Assembly: GCA_024278015.1 (NCBI GenBank)
Contig: JAJRUC010000054.1
Location: forward strand, 1 to 8,899
DNA length: 8,899 nucleotides
Direction: 5' to 3'
DNA from: Chloroflexota bacterium
GTDB taxonomy: Bacteria; Chloroflexota; Anaerolineae; 4572-78
Position numbers and translations under genes: made by a program. The notes under the pieces are model-generated. The model saw nothing but the letters and a program-made list of their open reading frames with translations. It ran no database searches and was not told the DNA's origin. Positions 1 through 5,284 of the stretch are shown one piece after another. Position 1 is the first letter of the stretch, and every line of letters begins with the position of its first letter.

Positions 1-2
1 CC

Positions 3-164
3 CAGTTTGGTGAAAACAGCTTCAGCCGGCACTGCGCCCAGGCCCGCCGCCTCGGCCTTGAACCGACCATCTATCGCTCGCCCGGCCTGGCCTTCGACCT
101 GGACACGCCCGCCGATTGGCAGCAAGTGGCCGCCGCAAGCCCTATCCCCCTGCCCTTCGAATAA
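3..164 (+). CDS. cofC: C-terminal end of a CofC-like 2-phospho-L-lactate guanylyltransferase (partial, 5' end outside window)
   Basis: Reading from base 3 gives 53 codons ending in TAA at 162-164. The start lies upstream of the window. The fragment begins QFGENSFSRHCAQARRLGLE and continues to GLAFDLDTPADW. In CofC proteins the pattern FG-x-x-SF-x-RH followed by a helix and then a PGL-A-D-DTP-D segment near the C-terminus is typical. CofC transfers GMP or a related nucleotide onto phospholactate or phosphoenolpyruvate to make the activated precursor of coenzyme F420 in the cytoplasm. The next gene is a luciferase-like oxidoreductase of a superfamily that often uses F420, which fits this call. 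Only the tail is visible, so the catalytic N-terminal half cannot be inspected. A related MobA-like nucleotidyltransferase is the main alternative. Confidence 0.7.
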   Translation, partial: QFGENSFSRHCAQARRLGLEPTIYRSPGLAFDLDTPADWQQVAAASPIPLPFE

Positions 165-177
165 CCATCGTCCAAAA

Positions 178-188
178 TTGTCCGACAA
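178..188. promoter_or_regulatory. 11-bp palindrome, candidate operator of a FadR-type GntR regulator
   Basis: The sequence TTGTCCGACAA is a perfect 5+1+5 inverted repeat lying 31 bp upstream of the predicted -35 box. It fits TnGTnnnACnA, the pattern recognised by many FadR-subfamily GntR repressors. The arms are too close together to form a hairpin, so protein binding is the more likely role if it has one. No regulator gene is visible in the window, and an 11-bp palindrome could occur by chance. Confidence 0.3.
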
Positions 189-219
189 CCCCACCATTTT
201 GCGCGGGCCGTAAACTGTT

Positions 220-248
220 TTGACGGCTCTGCCCCTTTGCAGTAAAAT
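220..248 (+). promoter_or_regulatory. sigma70-type promoter for the LLM oxidoreductase / yqeB / yqeC-mocA genes
   Basis: The -35 box TTGACG (220-225) matches the consensus at five of six positions. After a 17-bp spacer, the -10 box TAAAAT (243-248) also matches at five of six. Transcription would start near 255, leaving a leader of about 40 nt that contains the ribosome binding site AAGGAG (283-288), 8 nt before the ATG at 297. The following genes are separated by 8 bp or overlap, so this promoter probably serves all of them up to 3557. Confidence 0.65.
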
Positions 249-296
249 TAAAGCACGTAAATTACCCTTTAGCCTGAAGTCGAAGGAGACAAACCC

Positions 297-959
297 ATGA
301 CAGACCGAGTTGCCCTGTACTTGCAAGACGCTCACGAAATTCGTGAGGGGATGAAGCTGGCCCAATTTGCGGAAAAGAACGGCTTCGAGGCCGTTTGGCA
401 GGCCGAAAGCCGTCTGGTACGCGACGCCATTGTGCCTATGGCCGCCTTCGCCGCCGTCACCGAGCGCATCAAAATCGGCTCCGGCGTTATCAACAACTGG
501 ACCCGTAACATCGGCTTGCTGGCCGCCACCTTTCTCACTCTGGATGACCTGGCCCCCGACCGGGCCATCTGCGGCATTGGCGCCTGGTGGGACCCGCTGG
601 CAACCAACGTGGGCATTACCCGCCGTAAACCGCTGAAGGCCATGCGAGAGACCATCGAAGTGATGCGCCGCCTGCTGCACATGGAAACCGTCACCTACGA
701 AGGCGAATTTCATCAGGTAAACGGCATCAAACTTGATGTGGTGCATGGCCGGCAAGAGGCTCGCAACGTGCCCCTGATGATTGGTTCCACCGGCCCCAAA
801 ATGACCCAACTGGCCGGCGAAATTGCCGACGGCGTGGTGATGAATTATTGCGTGCCGCCCGAATACAACAAAGGCTACATGGATAATTTGAAAATTGGGG
901 CAGACAAAGCGGGCCGCAGCCTTGACGACATTGACCGCCCCCAGTTAATTGTCTGTTAG
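297..959 (+). CDS. LLM-class flavin/F420-dependent oxidoreductase, N-terminal two thirds, ended by an in-frame TAG
   Basis: These 220 residues belong to the bacterial luciferase-like (LLM) superfamily, whose TIM-barrel enzymes use FMN or coenzyme F420 for hydride transfer. Visible family features are an N-terminal strand followed by a helix with AEKNGFEAVWQAE (25-37), the RIKIGSGVINNWTRN segment (57-71), the GIGAWW segment (93-98), and the P-MIGSTGPKM / GEIADGV region (159-180). The start is supported by AAGGAG 8 nt upstream. The frame ends at TAG (957-959) after the residues PQLIVC. The same frame then continues without a gap into 113 residues that complete the fold. A full-length protein would have about 334 codons, normal for the family. 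As written this is a nonsense-interrupted gene. A sequencing error, a pseudogene, or genuine readthrough are all possible. Proximity to cofC makes F420 the likelier cofactor, by inference. Confidence 0.8.
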   Translation: MTDRVALYLQDAHEIREGMKLAQFAEKNGFEAVWQAESRLVRDAIVPMAAFAAVTERIKIGSGVINNWTRNIGLLAATFLTLDDLAPDRAICGIGAWWDPLATNVGITRRKPLKAMRETIEVMRRLLHMETVTYEGEFHQVNGIKLDVVHGRQEARNVPLMIGSTGPKMTQLAGEIADGVVMNYCVPPEYNKGYMDNLKIGADKAGRSLDDIDRPQLIVC

Positions 960-1301
960 GTGGACAGCAACAAAGCCAAAGCCCTGGATGGCGCGCGCTG
1001 GCTGTTGACCCAATACATTGCCCAGCAACCGCACATCACCAAAGCCAGCAACACCCCGCCGGAAGTGGTGCAAAAAATCCAGTCTATTCTGGGCTGGCCC
1101 GCCACCAAAGAGCAAATCAGGGACGCCATGAAATTTGTGCCCGATGACCTGGTGCAACACATCACCGCCAGCGGCACGCCCGAAGAGGTGAAGGCCAAAG
1201 TGCGCCAATATGTGGCTAACGGCTGCACCAGCCCCATCCTGTATCCGCTGGGCGACCCCTGTTTGATGATTGAAGTCTTCTCCGACGGCTACAGCGCATA
1301 A
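960..1301 (+). CDS. LLM-class oxidoreductase, C-terminal third, in frame with the preceding fragment
   Basis: This is the continuation of the 297-959 reading frame after the TAG. The first codon is GTG, giving VDSNKAKALDGARWLLTQYI, then a helical segment, ILGWPATKEQIRDAM and ITASGTPEEVKAKVRQY. The segment closes with GCTSPILYPLGDP. The S-G-T-P-E-E helix and the G-C-x-x-P-x-x-Y-P-L-G end are typical of the C-terminal end of F420-type LLM enzymes. No ribosome binding site precedes the GTG at 960, and the fragment lacks the N-terminal barrel strands. It is therefore unlikely to be an independent gene. It would be made only by stop-codon readthrough or inefficient reinitiation, or the TAG is not real. 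It ends in TAA, 8 nt before the yqeB start. Confidence 0.65.
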   Translation: MDSNKAKALDGARWLLTQYIAQQPHITKASNTPPEVVQKIQSILGWPATKEQIRDAMKFVPDDLVQHITASGTPEEVKAKVRQYVANGCTSPILYPLGDPCLMIEVFSDGYSA

Positions 1302-1309
1302 CGCCGCCG

Positions 1310-2161
1310 ATGACGCTCAATCCGCTGTTTGCCTCCATCGGCGTTGTCATTAAAGGCGCGGGCGACCTGGCCGGCGGGGTGGCCGCCCGCCTGTTTCGGG
1401 CCGGGTTTCCGGTGGTCATGACCGAACACCCCACCCCCACCATGGTGCGCCGGGCGGTGTGCTTCGGCGCGGCAGTGTACGCAGGCCGTATCACCATAGA
1501 AGGCATCACCGCCGTCAAATCATCGCCCGCCGAGCTGGAAGCCCACCTGCGGCAGGGAGTCATTCCCGTGCTGGTTGACCCCCGCGCCGACATTCTGCGC
1601 CGCCGCCCGCCGACAGTGCTGGTTGACGCGATTATGGCGAAAAAAAATACCGGCACCCGCCTTGTCGACGCGCCGCTGGTGATTGCCCTCGGGCCGGGCT
1701 TCACCGCCTCTGTCGATTGCCACGTGGTCATCGAAACCAGACGCGGCCATTGGCTGGGCCGGGCCATTGTCGCCGGCAGCGCCCAGGCCGATACCGGCTC
1801 GCCCGGTTCGGTGCGGGGCATGACCACCGGCCGGGTGCTGCGCGCCCCGCAGGCGGGCAAGCTGGCGCCGCTGGCCCGCATCGGCGACCGGGTGACGGCG
1901 GGCCAAACGCTGGCTCTGGTGGGCGATACCCCCGTTCCGGCCCCCTTCGATGGCGTGCTGCGGGGTTTAATTCATCCCGCCGTACCCTTGACCCCCGGCT
2001 TCAAAATTGGCGATGTGGACCCGCGCGGCAACAGGGAACACTGCTTCACCATCTCGGAAAAATCGCTGGCCATTGGCGGCGGCGTGCTGGAAGCCATGCT
2101 GGCCGCCGACGTGGTCAGGCAAAAGCTGACCGATGAATTTGTCAACCGCGCTGCAACTTAA
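1310..2161 (+). CDS. yqeB: YqeB (EF2563)-family molybdenum hydroxylase maturation protein
   Basis: This 283-residue protein matches the YqeB family, found with selenium-dependent molybdenum hydroxylases and thought to act in their maturation in the cytoplasm; its exact biochemistry is not established. Signature segments are GAGDLAGGVAARL (16-28), VDAIMAKKNTGT (105-116), ALGPGFTA (126-133), ETRRGHWLGR (142-151), KIGDVDPRG (232-240) and AIGGGVLEA (254-262). Residues 173-218 have the pattern of a biotinyl/lipoyl-like barrel-sandwich fold (P-x-x-GKL, IGDRVTAGQTLALVG, PFDGVL), without a lysine that is clearly modified. The ATG at 1310 lacks a clear Shine-Dalgarno sequence and sits 8 nt after the upstream stop, so translation is probably coupled. 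The 3' end overlaps the next gene by 29 bp. Length is normal for the family. Confidence 0.88.
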   Translation: MTLNPLFASIGVVIKGAGDLAGGVAARLFRAGFPVVMTEHPTPTMVRRAVCFGAAVYAGRITIEGITAVKSSPAELEAHLRQGVIPVLVDPRADILRRRPPTVLVDAIMAKKNTGTRLVDAPLVIALGPGFTASVDCHVVIETRRGHWLGRAIVAGSAQADTGSPGSVRGMTTGRVLRAPQAGKLAPLARIGDRVTAGQTLALVGDTPVPAPFDGVLRGLIHPAVPLTPGFKIGDVDPRGNREHCFTISEKSLAIGGGVLEAMLAADVVRQKLTDEFVNRAAT

Positions 2162-3557
2162 ACCCGGCGACGTGGTCGCTTTGGTGGGCGGCGGCGGCAA
2201 AAGCAGCGCCATGTTCCGGCTGGGAGCAGAACTGTCGCAAGCCGGCCGGCGCGTTCTGCTGGCTACCACCACCCGCATTTTTGCGACCCAAATCAGCCTG
2301 GCTCCCGCCTTCATCCGGTTTAACCCCGAACACCAATCCCTGCCCGACATTTTGCCCAAACTGAAAACGCTGGTGGAGCAACACGGCCACGCGCTGCTCA
2401 TCGGCCCCACCGAACCGGCCGGCGGCAAAGCCTGCGGCGTTGAGCCGGAAACCATCAACGCGCTGGCCCAAAGCGGCCTGTTCGATACCATCGTCATTGA
2501 AGCGGACGGCTCTCGTATGCGCCCCTTCAAGGCCCCGGCCGGCCACGAGCCGGTCATCCCCCGCAGCGTCACCCTGGCTGTGCCGATTGTGGGGCTGGAC
2601 GCGCTGAACGCCCCCCTCACCGCAGAAACCGTCCACCGGCCCGAATTGGTCAGCCGCCTGAGCGGGCAGGCCAGCGGCCAACCCGTCACCGCTGATGTGA
2701 TTGCCGCCGTGCTGGCCCATCCCGAAGGCGGCCTGAAAAGCGTTCCCCCGGCGGCCCGCGTCATCCCCCTGCTCAACAAATTCGACCTGGCCCCCTCGGC
2801 CCCGGCGTCTGATTTGGCGGAGATGTTGCTGCGCGTGGAGCGCGTCGATTCGGTGGCCGTCGCTATCCTCACCGACCCCGACCCGGTGCAGTGGGTGCAA
2901 AACCGGGTGGCGGCGGTGGTGCTGGCCGCCGGCGCGGCGCGACGTTTTGGGGCGGCCAAGCAGTTGGCCCCGTGGCAGGGCAAGCCGATGTTTCTGCATG
3001 CCGTTGATGCCGCGCTCAATTCGCGGGCCGGGCCGGTAGTGGTGGTGTTGGGCGCGTATGCCGCCGAATGTCGCCGGGCGCTGGGCACTCGGCCCGTGAC
3101 CGTAGTCGAAAATCCGGGTTGGGCCGCCGGGCAAAGCGCGTCGATGAAAGCGGGGCTGGCCGCCCTGCCACCCACCGCAAGCGCGGCCATCTTCCCGCTG
3201 GCCGACCAACCCCTCGTTTCAGCAGCCGTCATCAACGCCGTCATTGCCCGTCATCAACGGACATTGGCCCCGGTGGTCTGGCCGGAATTTGCGGGCAAGC
3301 GGGGCAACCCGGTCCTGTTCCATCGCCGCCTGTTTGCCGAAATGGAGCGCGTGCAGGGCGACGTGGGCGCAAAGCCCGTGCTGCTGGCCCATCGCGCCGA
3401 AGCCGCCGTCGTGGCCGTCGATGATGAAGCCGTGCTGATAGACATCGACACCCCGGATGATTTGGCGGGAAACTTCCCCTCTGCTACAATGAGCAAAAAT
3501 CAAGATACTCCCCCCTGCCCCCTCCCTCGCAAGGAGGGGGGCAGCACCTCTCTCTGA
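2133..3557 (+). CDS. yqeC-mocA: YqeC-MocA fusion: selenium-dependent hydroxylase accessory domain plus molybdenum cofactor cytidylyltransferase-like domain
   Basis: This 474-residue protein joins two accessory functions usually encoded separately. Residues 1-255 are YqeC-like, with a P-loop variant GGGGKSS (19-25), LLATTTRIF (42-50), VIEADGSRMRPFKAP (121-135) and LLNKFDL (213-219). Residues 258-446 are a MobA/MocA-like nucleotidyltransferase, with LAAGAARRFGAAKQL (264-278) for NTP binding, PLADQP (355-360) for metal binding, GKRGNPVLF (388-396), GDVGAKPVL (409-417) and DIDTPDDL (437-444). The GKRGNP form resembles MocA/YgfJ (CTP, molybdopterin cytosine dinucleotide) more than MobA, though nucleotide choice is inferred. 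The start overlaps yqeB by 29 bp. The natural domain ends around residue 446; the last residues (from about 459, TPPCPLPRKEGG onward) are encoded by a G/C-rich intergenic palindrome. With yqeB this is a maturation set for a molybdenum hydroxylase whose structural genes are not in the window. Confidence 0.88.
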   Translation: MNLSTALQLKPGDVVALVGGGGKSSAMFRLGAELSQAGRRVLLATTTRIFATQISLAPAFIRFNPEHQSLPDILPKLKTLVEQHGHALLIGPTEPAGGKACGVEPETINALAQSGLFDTIVIEADGSRMRPFKAPAGHEPVIPRSVTLAVPIVGLDALNAPLTAETVHRPELVSRLSGQASGQPVTADVIAAVLAHPEGGLKSVPPAARVIPLLNKFDLAPSAPASDLAEMLLRVERVDSVAVAILTDPDPVQWVQNRVAAVVLAAGAARRFGAAKQLAPWQGKPMFLHAVDAALNSRAGPVVVVLGAYAAECRRALGTRPVTVVENPGWAAGQSASMKAGLAALPPTASAAIFPLADQPLVSAAVINAVIARHQRTLAPVVWPEFAGKRGNPVLFHRRLFAEMERVQGDVGAKPVLLAHRAEAAVVAVDDEAVLIDIDTPDDLAGNFPSATMSKNQDTPPCPLPRKEGGSTSL

Positions 3558-3580
3558 AAAGGGGAGGCCGGGAGGGGGTA
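3510..3580. repeat. G/C-rich palindromic repeat, copy 1
   Basis: This copy consists of two adjoining blocks. The first is an inverted repeat with arms at 3515-3525 (CTGCCCCCTCC) and 3533-3544, with a 7-nt loop and one extra G. The second, from about 3547, contains CTCTCTGAAAAGGGGAGG followed by CCGGGAGGGGGTAAAA and aligns with the copy at 5226-5278. It overlaps the last codons of the YqeC-MocA gene, so part of it is translated. No T-run follows the hairpin, so it is not a standard intrinsic terminator, although the stem could still stabilise or end the transcript. Confidence 0.65.
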
Positions 3581-3623
3581 AAACAAAAAATCACACCTGC
3601 ATAATCTTCGACTGGTTCAAATT

Positions 3624-3863
3624 ATGAGCAAAACGTGGTTTTCAAAATTAAGCGGCCCGCTGAAAATTGGCCTCGGATTTGCGCTGGCGGCCGTCATTTT
3701 AACCGTCATCGGCATTTTCAGAGACCCCGGCACGCCCGTAACCGCCTGGTCGCTGGGCGTGGGCAGTCTGGTCAGCGGGCTAACGTGGGGGCTGGTTAGC
3801 TGGGCCATTGCCACGGCAGCCGTCACCATTGAAGGGGACATTTCGGAAAACGATGGCGGTTAA
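3624..3863 (+). CDS. small two-helix membrane protein, unknown function
   Basis: This 79-residue protein shows two hydrophobic segments, about residues 14-32 (IGLGFALAAVILTVIGIF) and 39-66 (rich in G, S, L, W). They are joined by a short RDPGTPV loop and followed by an acidic tail ending ISENDGG. No family is recognised. There is no clear Shine-Dalgarno sequence before the ATG. A -10-like CATAAT lies at 3600-3605 but has no matching -35 box, so a short leader is possible but unproven. Its end overlaps the next membrane-protein gene by 11 bp, which supports both as real genes and suggests they are translated together. It follows directly after repeat copy 1. Confidence 0.6.
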   Translation: MSKTWFSKLSGPLKIGLGFALAAVILTVIGIFRDPGTPVTAWSLGVGSLVSGLTWGLVSWAIATAAVTIEGDISENDGG

Positions 3864-4251
3864 TCGGACCAGGCTGGCCCTAAGCGGCCTGGCCGGGCCG
3901 GCGGGCAACGCCCTGCTGGTGGGCGGCGTGTTGCGGCTGCGGCAAACATGGCAGCCGCCGTTTCAGCTTTCGACGGCGCTGACGTGGGCCGTCTTCGCCT
4001 TTTTTATGGGGCTGGCCTTGCTGGAAATTCCGGTGATGCTCTACGGCCTGAAAAAAATTGCGGCCGGTCAACAACCCGCCGCCCAAACCGTAGCCTTGCT
4101 GGGCTACGTCGCATTTGTCTTCTTCCCCGGCGTGTACGCCCTCCCCAGTTTACTGCTGGCCGAAGCCGGCTTTTTGTGGCCGGGAACGCTCATCGCCGCC
4201 ACCAGTCTGCTGCGGCTGGTGGCCGGTACCATTTATTTGACACGAGAATAA
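3853..4251 (+). CDS. four-helix integral membrane protein, unknown function
   Basis: The protein has 132 residues with four likely membrane segments near residues 8-28, 42-66, 78-102 and 107-129, and short positively charged connections (LRLRQ, GLKKIAAGQQ). No domain is recognised. The ATG at 3853 was chosen because it overlaps the previous stop by 11 bp, as in coupled gene pairs. An in-frame start at 3808 would add a basic stretch lying wholly inside the upstream gene and is less likely. It stops 2 nt before the start of the HAD-IIA gene. The three genes are probably one transcript, and the two small membrane proteins may act together, which is inference only. Confidence 0.65.
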   Translation: MAVNRTRLALSGLAGPAGNALLVGGVLRLRQTWQPPFQLSTALTWAVFAFFMGLALLEIPVMLYGLKKIAAGQQPAAQTVALLGYVAFVFFPGVYALPSLLLAEAGFLWPGTLIAATSLLRLVAGTIYLTRE

Positions 4252-4253
4252 TT

Positions 4254-5066
4254 ATGCCCAACACTCATCCCGCCCTCTCAGCCCTCAACGCCCTGGTCAT
4301 TGATATGGACGGCGTGCTGTGGCGCGGCGAAATCCCTATGCCCGGCCTGGCCGATTTCTTCGGCTTTCTACGGCAAAATCGCATCGATTTTACCCTGGCC
4401 ACCAACAACGCCGGCAAAACCCCGGCCCGGTACGTCGCCAAATTTGCCCGCTTTGGGGTATCCATCGCCCCGGACGCGGTGCTGACCTCTGCCCTGGCCA
4501 CGGCAGATTACTGCCGCCGCTACCCGCCCGGCAGCCGCATGTACGTCATCGGGCAAGACGGCATCCGGCAGGCTTTGCGCGAGGCCGGTTTTATTTTGGC
4601 CGATGATGAGGTTCGGGCCGTGGTGGTCGGTATCGATTTTGAGCTGACCTACGCCAAACTGAAACAGGCCGCGCTGTTGATTAATCAGGGGGCCGATTTT
4701 ATCGGCGCCAACCCCGATACCAGCTTTCCGGCCCCGGAGGGGCTGGTTCCCGGCAACGGGGCTATTCTGGCCGCCCTCGGCGCGGCCACCGGCCGGCAGC
4801 CGGTCATCATCGGCAAGCCGGAACAGGTGATGTTCGATGCGGCCCTGCGGCGGATGGCCGCCGACCCGGCCCGCACCGCTATGCTGGGCGACCGGCTGGA
4901 GACCGATATTCTCGGCGGTCAGCGGGCCGGGCTGCACACCATTCTGGTGTTGAGCGGCGTCACCAACGCGGCAATGCCGGCCCGCAACAACCTGCGGCCC
5001 ACGTGGGTGTTCGATGACATTGCCGCCCTGCATCGGGCGTGGCGGGGTGAGGTTGGAGGCCGATGA
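4254..5066 (+). CDS. HAD superfamily subfamily IIA hydrolase (NagD/phosphoglycolate phosphatase-like)
   Basis: This 270-residue cytoplasmic phosphatase carries all HAD motifs. Motif I is IDMDGVLWRG with nucleophile D17 and acid/base D19. Motif II is LATNNAGKTP with T50. Motif III is IIGKP with K188, and motif IV is LGDRLETDI with D213 and D218. The ATNNA form and the C2-type cap between motifs II and III (including GIDFELTY, 126-133, and GANPDTSFP, 151-159) identify the NagD/IIA class, whose members dephosphorylate phosphoglycolate, p-nitrophenyl phosphate or nucleotide and sugar phosphates. Substrate cannot be read from the sequence. The ATG at 4254 lies 2 nt after the upstream membrane-protein stop with only a weak GAGA signal, consistent with coupling. 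Longer in-frame extension upstream runs through the membrane-protein gene and is rejected. Confidence 0.9.
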   Translation: MPNTHPALSALNALVIDMDGVLWRGEIPMPGLADFFGFLRQNRIDFTLATNNAGKTPARYVAKFARFGVSIAPDAVLTSALATADYCRRYPPGSRMYVIGQDGIRQALREAGFILADDEVRAVVVGIDFELTYAKLKQAALLINQGADFIGANPDTSFPAPEGLVPGNGAILAALGAATGRQPVIIGKPEQVMFDAALRRMAADPARTAMLGDRLETDILGGQRAGLHTILVLSGVTNAAMPARNNLRPTWVFDDIAALHRAWRGEVGGR

Positions 5067-5121
5067 CCCCGCAGGTCACATCTCCGGCGCAACAATCCGT
5101 CAAAACCTGAAACCGCGACAT

Positions 5122-5157
5122 TCCTCCCCGGCCGGGAGGGGGTTAATTTCAAGGGAG
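5122..5157. repeat. G/C-rich palindromic repeat, copy 2 (short)
   Basis: CCTCCCCGG (5123-5131) pairs with CCGGGAGG (5132-5139) with one unpaired C. It is followed by GGGTTAATTTCAAGGGAG. The stretch GGGAGGGGGTTAATTTCAA (5134-5152) is identical to 5255-5273 in copy 3, 121 bp downstream. The surrounding spacer (5067-5284, about 218 bp) contains no convincing gene. Confidence 0.65.
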
Positions 5158-5225
5158 TGTGACAGTCCTTGCGGGGCAGCAACGGGCATGAAAATTTGGT
5201 TTACCCCCACCCGTCGCCGGCGCGA

Positions 5226-5278
5226 CTCCCTCCCCCTGAAAAAGGGGGAGGGTGGGGAGGGGGTTAATTTCAAAGGAG
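5226..5278. repeat. G/C-rich palindromic repeat, copy 3, with perfect hairpin
   Basis: A perfect 10-bp stem is formed by CCCTCCCCCT (5228-5237) and AGGGGGAGGG (5243-5252) around the loop GAAAA. It is followed by GGGAGGGGGTTAATTTCAA (5255-5273) and then AGGAG, which serves as ribosome binding site for the gene starting at 5285. The hairpin has no T-run directly after it. It lies about 20 nt before the Shine-Dalgarno sequence, so it may influence transcript stability or translation of that gene. Confidence 0.7.
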
Positions 5279-5284
5279 AAAATG

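Noticed and set aside
7..213. Plus-strand 68-codon open frame at the start of the window
   Set aside because: The frame beginning at base 3 encodes a recognisable CofC C-terminus; this one is its shadow and has no family features.
1967..3244. Long open frame (425 codons) on the minus strand
   Set aside because: It lies entirely antisense to yqeB and the YqeC-MocA fusion, shows no recognisable domain, and is rich in A, S, T and R as expected of a shadow frame in GC-rich coding DNA.
3515..3544. Intrinsic terminator after the YqeC-MocA gene
   Set aside because: The hairpin is strong, but it lies inside the coding region and is not followed by a T-run; it is better explained as part of a dispersed repeat family.
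3948..4253. N-terminal extension of the HAD-IIA frame
   Set aside because: The extension lies out of frame within the four-helix membrane-protein gene and encodes a low-quality Arg/Gly-rich sequence; the HAD fold starts normally from ATG 4254.
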